Shown piece after piece: positions 26,595 to 36,214 of a DNA stretch of 64,000 nucleotides. The stretch is from NCBI GenBank assembly GCA_963817025.1, contig CAWFML010000002.1, positions 1 through 64,000 on the forward strand, given 5' to 3'. Each line of letters begins with the position of its first letter. Positions within the stretch are counted from its first letter, which is position 1. Made by a program: the position numbers and the translations under genes. The notes beneath the pieces were generated by a model. It was not told the DNA's origin. It did not search any database and saw only the letters and a list, made by a program, of their open reading frames with translations. This stretch comes from JACMLC01 sp963817025 (GTDB lineage: Bacteria; Acidobacteriota; Blastocatellia; Pyrinomonadales; Pyrinomonadaceae).

Positions 26595-26708
26595 GGTTAT
26601 CTACCTCTAGTATTGAATGCAACTCAGGTATCATGGAGAGTTAATCTTTCAAAGGGTAAGACTTAGGAAAGATTAATTACTTTTTGAGTGAAAAACAAAG
26701 CTGGATGT

Positions 26709-27383
26709 TCATCGGCGCGGTGCTTTAGCAATAAATACCAATTCTTCGACATTCGAACTCATTGGACCATGTCTACCGCCTAACGTCGAGTGTGTATGAT
26801 TAATCTTAATGATATTAACTCTGGTATAATGATCATGTAGGATAGAAGATAAGTTTCCACCTCGCTGGAAAAGGAATCCGTTGGAAGGATAGCTAATGAC
26901 CAAATTAGCTCCTAACTTTACAGAAGTTCTAGCAAGCCTGACAAAAGCGCAACCTACAGAACTAGCCAATGAGAAAGGGGTAGTAAAACGCCCGTCACGG
27001 TATCTACCTTTACTCTTTACAGTCGGATAGTCGTATTCAACTAGGTTCTCAAGTACGTGATAATAGCGAGAGTATTGTGCCTCTGAATATGGTGGGTCTG
27101 CGTAGATTATACGAGGACGGCTTTCGTGCTCCATAAGATCATACGGTAAACGCATCGCGTCACTACAAAATGCTCTATTCTTGGCTCGCCAGCCTTGCGT
27201 CCCATAGGGCGTCATTGATTTAAGCGAGGATATGAAAACAGACCAAACTTGTCTTCGCCTTTGGGAGCGTATGTGCTTGTAAGTAGATTTGTTCTTTACT
27301 TCTAAATATTGTGCTAAATGGCCTGGCGCTGTACACACCTTACTAGCTGTTTCAATAAATGCTGAAAGGTAATACTGAGATAG
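26709..27383 (-). pseudogene. DNA adenine methyltransferase (D12-like), N-terminally truncated
   Basis: The C-terminal ~225 residues of an adenine-specific DNA methylase. The catalytic motif DPPYSEAQYSRYYHVLENL is present at about residue 81 of the remaining protein, followed by LGANLVISYPSNGFLF and a C-terminal block ending VEELVFIAKAP. In-frame homology extends upstream of the GTG at 27338 to about 27383 (LSQYYLSAFIETASK, then VCTAPGHLAQYL), where a stop codon and the strange C-poor sequence begin. The SAM-binding FxGxG motif expected at the N terminus is missing, so the enzyme is probably dead. It heads the same-direction ParB/nuclease/HEPN cassette, consistent with a modification component of a defence system. 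Confidence 0.75.
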
Positions 27384-28250
27384 CTAGTTATAGATATAAT
27401 TATGATTATGTGAATAGTATATAGAGTATAGCAGATTATATATATAAATAGATAGGAGAAGATAAAAGTAAAAATGAGAATAAGTGAGAGAAAATAGTAG
27501 ATATGGAAAAGATGATGAAGATAGAAAGATTAGTATATAGTCAGAGATATAAGTATAGTTATAAGAGTGGATATATCTGTTAGATACTCTATAGTAGGTG
27601 AGATAAGATAATAGTAAAAGTGATAATGACTATAGTTTAAGATGAATATAAAAAAGTAGATTTAAAGAAGAAGAATTATTCTTAAATGATTTTAGGAGAT
27701 TAACTAATGATTGCACATCAGTAATGGGTGATAAGATAGATGTTACTAAGGATTTAGATATTACAGTTGCATATTTTTGAATGTCATTGCAATAAGTCTA
27801 GAGATATGTCGAAGATAGTGCTATTGTAACAGAGCAAATGATAGAAAAAAGATATAAACAGGTGATATATGGCAGATATTTAATTATCTCAGAAACAATA
27901 GGAGATAGGATATGTTTTGCTATAATGTAAAGTACTTGTATGCTAACTAATAAATAGATAAAATGCTTAGAAGATGAAAGAACTAGATAAAATTTAGTGT
28001 ATAGCTTGTAATAGATTATAGTTTTAAGAAAGTATATTAACATATATACGATACAAGGTAAAGGGATTTTAGAATGCAGAAGTAATATATAGATATAACA
28101 ATAGAAGGAAATGCAATACTAATACTACAAGGAAGTAATTACAACTTTAGTTTAGCTTAGAGAGAAGATATGGATGATAATGAAGAATGGATAAAGTCTG
28201 AGAATGTCAAAGAGTGAGTAGAAGATAGACTCTGTTTTCTGAGAACTGTC
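27384..28250. other. C-depleted, strand-asymmetric non-coding region
   Basis: About 870 bases of A/G/T-rich sequence on the plus strand with very little C; I count roughly 50 C in 27361-28200, with one 60-base line (27481-27540) having none, while G stays near 20-27 percent. No credible gene, tRNA or CRISPR repeat is visible. Short open frames are frequent only because of composition. It begins exactly where the methylase is truncated and ends before the second tniQ, at a sharp return to normal composition. Confidence 0.7.
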
Positions 28251-28373
28251 TCTTAATTACTTAACGGAATGGATATAAAGAAGCTCAATGCAAAACTTAA
28301 CTGTAGGTACGATGTTATTCCGCATTAAAGGCATGAAACTAACCGATTCAGTATTACTTATTATCAAGTAGAA

Positions 28374-29561
28374 CTATCGACGTACCACAGCAACTCCCAA
28401 TATACGAGCAAGCTTGGACTTATTCACCACGTTCCCATTTCCTTCAAGATGTTGAACTGCTGCCCTTATCTCATCATTCGAGGGACAATACTTAGCACGG
28501 TATAAGTTATCGTGAACAACGCTCCATAGCCAAAACGGTGCTCGTAAATTGCTTGCTCTCGCCGGAGGATCCAAGTGCCGCAGCCAGATTGAACTCCATA
28601 TTCTATATCTCTGAGATAGCTTAATAAACCGGTTGGGCCATTCTCCAAGTAAGTAGCAGGCAAACCCTAATAACTTCCTACGTTCCTCAACATCCATCTC
28701 CTGCACATCCCTTCGTGAACGTGTAGTTGAGGGCGAATTAGCCACTACACCCAACTCTTCGCTGATTGCACGCCGCAACTCATCTATGCGTCGATTCTGC
28801 ATTGCTGTAATCTTCATCAGTTGGCGTAGCCCGACAAAGTACAACTGAGAAGATATGGCTACGCTTTCACTTAGTCGTACGAAGCCGGCGTCCATTGCCT
28901 TCAATAGTTTATCTGTAAACTCGGTTTCTGTAGATGTTACAGATGAAACGAGATGCCTCTTGACGACTCTGAGGTCAGAACGGCAAACGTGACAAAGTAT
29001 TAGTGAATCAGCAGTAAGCTTGCGATAATCTCCTAACTTATTCCGATGGAAATTAATTGCTGCCCCACAGTGCGGGCAGCGGTCATGGAGCAGAGTTTGA
29101 TGTCTTTCACAAGACACAATGAAAGCTAATCGCCACTTACGACGATAATACGGCTCTTTGTCATCAGCTAAGCAGAGCGGACAATATTGTAAGCCAAATT
29201 GCTTATGAATACGGTGGTAAACACCGATTGGTAGGATCCATGATGTCGGTAGAAGAGTATTGTGCTTTTCATAAAGAACATCTTCATAAGCGGCGAGGGT
29301 CGTCGCTCGCACGCGTTTGAAAGATGTTCCTGTTTTAGCAGAGAGGACTTCCAATACTTCTGTATAAGTTGAGTTGTCAATATCCCTATTCCAGATTTGT
29401 TTTCGAGGCCAAGTGAGAGAGCAAAATGTGTGTAATTTCAGCCTGTGTGCACGGGCTAAACGAACAAGCCATGAAGATAAGAGTTCATCATCCTTGGGCT
29501 TTAAGTGAAGCGGCCATAATCCGCTGGATTTTCTGACTGCAGTTACTCGTGCCGTTTCCAA
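28374..29561 (-). CDS. tniQ: TniQ/TnsD family target-site protein (second copy, intact)
   Basis: A 395-residue TniQ-family protein. The N-terminal TniQ block reads LWPLHLKPKDDELLSSWLVRLARAH, followed by a zinc-ribbon region with YCPLCLADDKEPYYRRKWRL, CERHQTLLHDRCPHCGAAI and LCHVCRSDLR. The C-terminal half is helical (LLGEWPNRFIKLSQRY) and ends with a short possible helix-turn-helix (KSKLARILGVAVV). TniQ/TnsD proteins couple target recognition to TnsC and the transposase. It is about 2.2 kb from the tns core, downstream of a TPR gene, and may serve a second target pathway. It aligns by eye with the N-terminal part of the broken copy at 31.8-33.4 kb. Confidence 0.85.
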   Translation of the reverse strand: METARVTAVRKSSGLWPLHLKPKDDELLSSWLVRLARAHRLKLHTFCSLTWPRKQIWNRDIDNSTYTEVLEVLSAKTGTSFKRVRATTLAAYEDVLYEKHNTLLPTSWILPIGVYHRIHKQFGLQYCPLCLADDKEPYYRRKWRLAFIVSCERHQTLLHDRCPHCGAAINFHRNKLGDYRKLTADSLILCHVCRSDLRVVKRHLVSSVTSTETEFTDKLLKAMDAGFVRLSESVAISSQLYFVGLRQLMKITAMQNRRIDELRRAISEELGVVANSPSTTRSRRDVQEMDVEERRKLLGFACYLLGEWPNRFIKLSQRYRIWSSIWLRHLDPPARASNLRAPFWLWSVVHDNLYRAKYCPSNDEIRAAVQHLEGNGNVVNKSKLARILGVAVVRR

Positions 29562-29580
29562 GTTTATATTTCGTTAGGGA

Positions 29581-30048
29581 TCACTTGCCCGGACGAGAAA
29601 CAATTAAGTCTGGAGCAATAGTTTGCAGGATGCTTTGAGTATTGACGGCTTTACCTTTATTGCCGAGACAGTGGTAAGCCAGAGATAACCAAGTGATTGC
29701 CGTGAGGTTGTCAGGATCACGTTCGATGACAGACTCCAATGTGGCAGCGGCCTTTTCGTAACGTCCTAACTTGAAGTAAATTTCACCTAATAACCAAAGT
29801 GCTTTTACGTGTTCAGGATTAGCTTGGATAGCCTTTTCTAGGCTTTTGACTGCATCGTTAAAAAATCCGCGCATTATCTGGATCAACGCGAGGCTGTAAT
29901 ATCGTTCAGCTTCATCAGGCACAAGTTGTAATATGTGCTCAACTTCTTCGATCATCCACAGCGAACGGCTAAACGACAGCTTTGATTTATCTGACGTTGT
30001 TGGAGACACTTGTTCTACCTCTTGGCTTATCACGGCTATGGCCTTCAT
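29581..30048 (-). CDS. Small TPR-repeat protein
   Basis: A 155-residue protein with about three tetratricopeptide repeats: AERYYSLALIQIMRGFFNDA, then VKALWLLGEIYFKLGRYEKA with the following ATLESVIERDPDN, then AITWLSLAYHCLGNKGKAV. No signal peptide or catalytic domain is seen. It should act as a protein-binding scaffold; the partner is unknown. It lies between the PsbP-like pseudogene (17 bases upstream) and the second tniQ (19 bases downstream), all on the same strand, so these three appear to form one transcript. Confidence 0.65.
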   Translation of the reverse strand: MKAIAVISQEVEQVSPTTSDKSKLSFSRSLWMIEEVEHILQLVPDEAERYYSLALIQIMRGFFNDAVKSLEKAIQANPEHVKALWLLGEIYFKLGRYEKAAATLESVIERDPDNLTAITWLSLAYHCLGNKGKAVNTQSILQTIAPDLIVSRPGK

Positions 30049-30065
30049 GAATAAGAGTAGTGCTT

Positions 30066-31096
30066 TTACAAAAAGCGGAAAGATTGGAAGAACCTATTCA
30101 CATCATCCTTGTTCGTTCCAACCAAATTCTGGGTTAAGGCCGTGATGTAGTAAACGCGCGCACCTCGAACGTAGAGCCGAGTGAGCGAATAAAAGGGAGT
30201 GCCATCAACTATGCTCTGACTCTCGATTTGATACCCACCGTTCGGGATTTCTATCTGCCGTAGTGCCTTTAAATTTTTACGATAAGAGGTATAAACCTTT
30301 AGCGCTTCTAGGATAACTTGCTTTGGCCGAGTCTCTGCTTCTGGATCCTCTCGGTAGGAAACCTGAAAGGTGTTCTCTCCATAGAAATAGTGGTATCTGT
30401 GAAAAGGTGTGTTAGTTCCAGATGAAGGGTCAAGTTGGTAACTTGGTTTCCCGGGAAAGTTTACTACGAAGTCATTATCGGGAGCATTAAAGTTATACCA
30501 CGCTGCCTGCCCTGAAGTTCTTGCGATATTCTTCGACAGACGATTATTGCGAGCTGTTCGTCTTAGCCGGGCAGGCTGTTCATTAAGAAAATTAAACGAA
30601 GAGAGAAATTGCTCTGCTTCCGCTCGTTAATTCCGTCACGAGCGAACATCTCAAAAGCGATGGTGTAATATCTGCCGTTATGCAGGTAAAATCGCGTACG
30701 TCCATAAATAGTTCCATCCTTAGTTTCAGCGAGCGTGTCGTACTGCCGTCCACCATCTGCTAATTTTTGCTGGCGTAACAGAGTGCCGTTTTGCGGAACT
30801 ACTTGGTTAGCGAATTCACTATAGACTCTACTGAGTTCAGATGGAGTGCGGACAGACCCCGAAAGCGGTGCAAAGGTAATACGCAATAGGCGACCTGTAT
30901 AAAAGAATTTGTAAATTTCTATTTGTAAACCTGTAGCCGGGTCGGTCTCCGCTATATAAATAGGCTTTCCCAGGAAGCTAATGGTAAACCCCGCCTCTTT
31001 GTCTATGACTTGTTGCCATCCAGTTTGTGCAGAAGAAACAGACGTAAGGCTGACAAGAAGCAATACTATAAGAAGAAGTAATGAAAGACGCGACAT
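30066..31096 (-). pseudogene. Secreted two-domain PsbP-like protein, frameshifted
   Basis: A signal peptide (LSLLLLIVLLLVSLTSVSSAQ) leads into a first domain with WQQVIDKEAGFTISFLGKP. A second, similar domain in another frame has AWYNFNAPDNDFVVNFPGKP, and the gene ends NRFFQSFRFL at 30066. The frames join at about 30604 within a TCTCTC run, where one extra CT unit explains the shift; the joined text reads SSFNFLNEQPARLRRTAR. The intact product would have been ~340 residues, outside the cytoplasm. Each domain resembles the DUF1795/PsbP-like fold, but the function is unknown. Confidence 0.65.
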
Positions 31097-31407
31097 GTAA
31101 GAACTCCCGCCAGAATTTAGCTGTTGCGTAATGCTAAGTCATAAAAGAGCGAAACAATTTTCATCTTATTTGCTATCATATGAGTGTGCCACATCTTTGA
31201 TAGACGCCTTTGTAGAGTTATGCGTGATATAGCATTACGTTCGGAATGATGCGTATTCCGGCGAAGTCCAAGAAATTAGGATTTTCGACGGAAATGATTC
31301 GCAGTAATCGACTAGCAGTAGTTACTACTAGCTGGCTAAGTTTAATATCATTCGCTGTTGTTTGCAAACGTTGCATTAATATAGTTATGTCATGATGGGC
31401 ACTCCTG

Positions 31408-31737
31408 ATGGCAAGAACGAAGAGACGCAAGCCAGTATTAGCCGTAATACTTCTTCACATTCGTAATGCAATGGAGCTTTCGCAAAATCAGATGATCAGT
31501 CAAATGGGCCTTGTCGGTGAGTTGTTGCGCGAAGAAATTTCGGACTTTGAGCGCAACAAGCGCATACCCCCACTTGACGTAATATTACAGTATGCACGAA
31601 CTGCCAATGTGTCAGTGGAAGCTTTAAGAGACGATCAACTCGAGCTACCTGAAAACCTACCGGCAAATCCTAAAAGCGAAGGAATTAGGAAGAGATTAAG
31701 TTCAAGAGGTAAGATGACACAACGGAAATCAAGGTGA
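31408..31737 (+). CDS. XRE-type helix-turn-helix regulator
   Basis: A 109-residue protein with an XRE domain in which the turn region is somewhat extended: LLHIRNAMELSQNQMISQMG, then LREEISDFERNKRIPPLDVI, then LQYARTANVSVEALRDDQLE. The C-terminal ~25 residues are basic and disordered. It is the only cargo gene read rightward. It lies between the divergent PsbP-like gene and the convergent tniQ, where a regulator of transposon or cargo genes would be expected; this role is inferred. The ~310 bases upstream (31097-31407) contain no other gene. Confidence 0.7.
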   Translation: MARTKRRKPVLAVILLHIRNAMELSQNQMISQMGLVGELLREEISDFERNKRIPPLDVILQYARTANVSVEALRDDQLELPENLPANPKSEGIRKRLSSRGKMTQRKSR

Positions 31738-31808
31738 GACGCGAATTCAGTATTACATGTCGTGGGCCTGTGTCAGGTATGGTTATAACAATAATCCCGG
31801 TTACTGAT

Positions 31809-33419
31809 TCACTCTTTGCCCAAGAGTCTATCATATAAAGGCGACTTCATATCGTGAAGCATATGCTGTGTAGACGGCGAGAGAAAGATTATTAAAGTCT
31901 GCCAAAACCAAGAGCTTCGTATCTTTGCTTTACTTGATAATACCCACAATAAGCCTCTTTTCTCTGCCTCGATCAGCAAGCTGTTATTAGAGTACTCGGA
32001 AAGATCAATACCCGAATGCTCTTCCAAGTCCCGCCCTAAGGCTTCCTGCACTTTGCGTAGCGTTCCGTCGTTTAGCCACTGTTGGAACCTGCGGAAGCAA
32101 GTCTGGTAAGACGGGAATCGCTTAGGCATATATTGCCAGCGACTACCTGATCGGAACTTCCACAACACGCCGTTCAGCACTCTCGCGAAATCTCGCCGTG
32201 CAGGACTGTTGTGGCAAAGATCACTTGGAAGCTCTGAAATGAGTAGTTTGATTAATTCGCATTGTCTATTAGTTAGATCTTTGCTTCCTATGTTCTCTAA
32301 ACCTATTCGCAGCATGGCAGAATATTTAGGGTAAGAACCCCTCTTTTCATGGTGCAGGTTTACTGCATACATTTCATACCATCCAAGATGGTCTGGTTCA
32401 ATTACAAAATCATGTAATACAATCCAACACCAAAACGGGATATCAATCTGGTCGCTATATTTAGATAAATGGTTAGTAAACAACTGGTAATTCGAAAGGC
32501 CATGTGATGACCAGAAGCTAATGAATTTGTCTGGCTAATCTTCCAACATATGGCGAGTTATTCCTAGCACGCCTCTACGATCGTCAATCCGAAGCCGTTC
32601 AAATGATGGGTCTCTCTGTGGCAGAGATACGGTCACCTGGGAAATGTTAAAGTGTCGACTGATCTGTGCACGAAGAGATTCAGCGAACATAGATACGGAA
32701 AGCAGATTCACTAGCGTGTATAACACTTTGAAATATAAACTAGAGTGGACCGGGTCATTCCCGGGGATTTCAGTCCATCCTTGATGTACGGCTCCCACCA
32801 GACACTCTTGGAATTTGACGTCTGCTGAATCAACTCCACATGTTGTCGGATCAAATATTGCAGTCCTAAGGTCTGTTTTGCATGATGGACAACTTAACAT
32901 TTGAATTGGCCGAGAAGTATTTCTCTTCGTTAAATTGGCTATGCAAGCCCCGCATTGCGAACAGCTATCCATTAAAGGTGTAAGATGCCTTTCGCAAATG
33001 GTAACGAAAGCCAGACGCCACCGAAATCTAAAATACGGTTCTTTGTCATCTGACAAACACTGGGGGCAAAATTGTAGTCCGAAAGCTAGGTTTCTTGGAA
33101 CATCGTCAACCGGCATAATCCATGGGCGACGTTCATCATCGGGATCATAGAGCCGATCTCTATATGCAGAGAGAGTAGTCGCAACTACTCTCTTCATCGG
33201 CGTTCCAGTCCCTTTACTGAGTATTTTTAAAATCTTTGGGTCATCTATCAGATCAATGTCACCGGGTAAGCGGTAGCTTGACCATATAAGCGAGCAGAAG
33301 GTGTTCGGAGCCAAACCATGACCACTTGCCAAACGAGCTAGCCAAGATGATAAAAGCTCGCCATCTTTCGGTTTCAAATGCACAGGCAACAATCCTTTAA
33401 CTGTGCTTCCCCTTAACAA
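31809..33419 (-). pseudogene. tniQ: TniQ/TnsD fused to IS5-type DUF4096 domain, interrupted by amber codon
   Basis: One reading frame of 537 codons with an in-frame TAG at 32535-32537. The first part (294 residues) is TniQ: LLPVHLKPKDGELLSSWLARL, FCPQCLSDDKEPYFRFRWRL, CSQCGACI and CPSCKTDLR. Comparison with the intact copy (LLGEWPNRF against MLED-stop-PDKF) suggests a Trp TGG to TAG change. Beyond the TniQ region, about residues 382-466 match the DUF4096 domain of IS5-type transposases: LTNRQCELIKLLISEL, RVLNGVLWKFRSGSRWQYMP, and FPSYQTCFRRFQQWLNDGT. It could be a DNA-recognition module for target choice. It overlaps tnsC by 23 bases. Readthrough or a sequence error cannot be excluded. Confidence 0.78.
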
Positions 33420-34332
33420 GAATGCTAGCCTCCTTCCGCTTAGATGGCTGAATCCAATCTATTGACTCTAACAGCTTAGTGTTAATGCTTTCACTACCCG
33501 TCTTGATAGCTTTAATAGCTGCTCTCTCAAGTATCGTTGAAATCTCTCCTATGAGTCCTTCACTCATACTAAGTATCTTCAGCGCAAGTGAAGTTTCAGC
33601 AAGATTTGACGGTAGCCACAATGGCAACACAGTCTCGAAGGTTAAGAGAAGCCTTATGTACTCATCATCCATATCCCACCGCGGTAAGAAAACAGGGTCG
33701 AAGCGATTTGCCAATTGCTGATCCGTTTGTATAGCTTGAAATGCCTCTCTTGTCCCAACACTAGCGATAGGAATCTGTAGGCGGTTCCCTAGAAATCTGA
33801 TGCCATTCCGGAAGCCGCTTTGTTTACTTAGATTCCCGGCAAGCATGTTGTGAATTTCATCAAGAATAAGTATTTGCAAATGGATAGACCTTGATATATC
33901 AATTACTTGATCTCGCTTCTGATCAATATCACCCCTTTCTCTATGCGGCGCGTTTATCTCTTTTAATATGGCGTTGTATAGACTTGCTTCGTCCGGTACG
34001 GGACGAACCTCTACAATCAGCACAGGCACGATGATGGACTCGCCATCTCGATTCTCATCGCGTGGATGCCGTTTATAGAATCTGTTAATGATCGCAGTCT
34101 TACCATTGTTAGTGTCCCCTACGATCAATAAGTTTGGCATTCGATGTCGTGTAGGATATGTTAATAAATCTTCAAGTCTATCAGTGACTTTATTTGCCTG
34201 GCTATAGCCTATCCAACGTGGCTTACGGATGTAGTTTATGCGCTCTCCATCACTTAGTTTCAGCACAGCTTTAGCTTTATCGGTAAGGTGATTTACGTCT
34301 TCGAGACGTTTGACAATCTTGCTCATAGTCAC
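33397..34332 (-). CDS. tnsC: TnsC/TniB-type AAA+ transposition ATPase
   Basis: A 311-residue ATPase linking target-site proteins to the transposase. Walker A is GDTNNGKT at residues 72-79, Walker B is ILILDEIHN at about 152-160, and sensor-like IPIASVGTREAFQA follows. The short length and NNGKT loop are closer to TniB than to the longer TnsC of classical Tn7. The start is GTG, two bases after the tnsB stop, with an in-frame ATG six bases on; the gene ends by overlapping tniQ. It is apparently intact. Confidence 0.9.
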   Translation of the reverse strand: MTMSKIVKRLEDVNHLTDKAKAVLKLSDGERINYIRKPRWIGYSQANKVTDRLEDLLTYPTRHRMPNLLIVGDTNNGKTAIINRFYKRHPRDENRDGESIIVPVLIVEVRPVPDEASLYNAILKEINAPHRERGDIDQKRDQVIDISRSIHLQILILDEIHNMLAGNLSKQSGFRNGIRFLGNRLQIPIASVGTREAFQAIQTDQQLANRFDPVFLPRWDMDDEYIRLLLTFETVLPLWLPSNLAETSLALKILSMSEGLIGEISTILERAAIKAIKTGSESINTKLLESIDWIQPSKRKEASILVKGKHS

Positions 34333-34333
34333 A

Positions 34334-36214
34334 TTACTCTGGCTCTTCTATGTCCTCGAAAGGCTTAACATTAGTAGACAACGCATTATCTTCAATATTG
34401 ATTGAAGGGGCTTCGTCCGCTGTTTTCGGTCTAATACTTTGTTGATTATCCTTGCGCCTTTGTGCATCACGTCGCACACGTTTTGACTCCCGTTCTATTT
34501 TTTCCTCCCGTTGTCTCATCTTTTCATAGGTTTCAAAGATTAATCTCTCGTTAATGCCTTTTTTGCCATCGTCTTTCAGTTTTCTTGAAACTTTTCGATA
34601 TTCCCAAATACTAATCGGAGGATGAGAAGTGTCACGATAAGGAATTTTGAAATACTGATTGAGATCAGGATCATAAAAATAAAGAACGCTTATATCACGT
34701 GGGTCTCGTTTGAAAATAAATTTACGTTTTAGCTTAGGATTATCAGGATCTTTTGCTTTTACAAATCTTTTAAGTACATCGCTGAAATAACTTATATTGT
34801 CGAGTGTGACGCCATAGCTGCCCTGAACTGTGCGTTTAAGGTAAGGCATTAGATCTAAGCGCAGCCGGTCTTCGTCTATGATACGCGCAGGAATTCCGCG
34901 GCCTGGCATTTCCTCGTTGCCGAAAATGCCAAGCTCGTATCGGTTGATTGGACTAGTATTCAAAGCACTGTGCATCCTTTGGTGATAAACCCCGGTTATA
35001 AAGTCAGCGAGCCATTTTTCCAACTCCGTCTTCGTCCAAACTGCATGCCCTTCAGAGTCATACTGCCCTCGTTCGTCGGGATTTGAGAAGACGGCACCGG
35101 AGAGATTGTGAATCTCTTTTAGTATTGTGCCTATGAGTCTTTCGATGTGTGCCCCGTAATGCGGCTTTTTGACTGGTCGCCACTCAATATCCATGCCGTA
35201 TTCTTTGCATGCCTTTCTAATCATCTCCCCGCGGAATTCCCCGGCGTTATCCGCGTGAATTTTCCTCATAATCCCCCAGCATGGCCATGGTGTTGTAATG
35301 TTATGCGCTGCGAGGAATTTATCCTTCGGCAATATTGCTTGGGCAAGACATAAACCAACCGACATAGTATTAGGACGTTCAAGAGAAATGAAAAAGCCAA
35401 GAACCATGCGACTGAATACGTCTATGGCTATGGTGATCCACGGCCTACCGATGGGGCTACGGTAGACATCATCCACTATTATTATGTCTAGCTGAGCGTG
35501 ATCAATTTGCACAACAGAAAGAGGGAAGTTGGCTCCCGGAAAGTGACCGGTGAACGCCTCGTTTTCTATTTGGGCTTTGTAAGTCCCTAAACGATGTTCG
35601 TCTTTTTTCTTTTTTGATATGGCTCTTATTCTTTTAGCAATAGTATTAGCGTGAGGTTGCTCCAGTTTGGCGTTACGGCATCTGCGTTCTACCTCCTCAA
35701 CGGTCTTCTTTATGGAGCGCTTTCGTTTCTGCTTATTAAGGTAAAATTCATTGATCGTGGCTTGAAGGATTGTTTCTATAGCTTCACTGAGACGGCTTTT
35801 ACCTTTGCCACCCATAGGCTTTGAACGTGCAAGTCTTGATACTTTTCCTAGCTGCTCGAACAATGCAAGTTTGCGGTAAACCGTAGCCCTATGCACTCCA
35901 GCATCGCGGGCTATTTCATCAACCATCTCGGTAGTACGACGATTGGACAATAATAATGGGCTAATTCGTTCAAACCACTGCTCTGCTTCTTCCCATTCTT
36001 CTTTATTCATCAAGACAGGCATTACACCTTCTTGAATATTGTTTTGATTGGAATGCCCGAGCGAAGTGAGGTCTCTAATGCGGAGGTGTTCTACTTTGCC
36101 TGTCTCTTCGTCCTTGGCTAGGACAGATTCAAGATCCAAGAGGTGGGTTATAACGTAGCGCTTGCCATCGTATTTGACGACTTCGCCCTCTACGTAATTG
36201 ATGAAGAGACTCAT
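34334..36214 (-). CDS. tnsB: TnsB DDE transposase
   Basis: A 626-residue transposase that cuts and joins the 3' ends. An N-terminal helix-turn-helix (DEIARDAGVHRATVYRKLALF at ~99-119) precedes the integrase core with the catalytic triad Asp238 (VQIDHAQLD), Asp322 (IHADNAGEF) and Glu358 (GAHIERLIG), spaced as DD35E. A Mu-type C-terminal beta domain and a charged tail follow. It overlaps the end of tnsA by 86 bases in another frame. It should bind the repeated sites at 19.19-19.25 kb and 36.92-37.86 kb. It is apparently intact. Confidence 0.93.
   Translation of the reverse strand: MSLFINYVEGEVVKYDGKRYVITHLLDLESVLAKDEETGKVEHLRIRDLTSLGHSNQNNIQEGVMPVLMNKEEWEEAEQWFERISPLLLSNRRTTEMVDEIARDAGVHRATVYRKLALFEQLGKVSRLARSKPMGGKGKSRLSEAIETILQATINEFYLNKQKRKRSIKKTVEEVERRCRNAKLEQPHANTIAKRIRAISKKKKDEHRLGTYKAQIENEAFTGHFPGANFPLSVVQIDHAQLDIIIVDDVYRSPIGRPWITIAIDVFSRMVLGFFISLERPNTMSVGLCLAQAILPKDKFLAAHNITTPWPCWGIMRKIHADNAGEFRGEMIRKACKEYGMDIEWRPVKKPHYGAHIERLIGTILKEIHNLSGAVFSNPDERGQYDSEGHAVWTKTELEKWLADFITGVYHQRMHSALNTSPINRYELGIFGNEEMPGRGIPARIIDEDRLRLDLMPYLKRTVQGSYGVTLDNISYFSDVLKRFVKAKDPDNPKLKRKFIFKRDPRDISVLYFYDPDLNQYFKIPYRDTSHPPISIWEYRKVSRKLKDDGKKGINERLIFETYEKMRQREEKIERESKRVRRDAQRRKDNQQSIRPKTADEAPSINIEDNALSTNVKPFEDIEEPE

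Noticed and set aside
27798..28043. Minus-strand frame of 81 codons, very hydrophobic
   Set aside because: It lies in the C-depleted segment, where T-rich codons on the minus strand give hydrophobic runs by composition alone. There is no ribosome site and no recognisable family.
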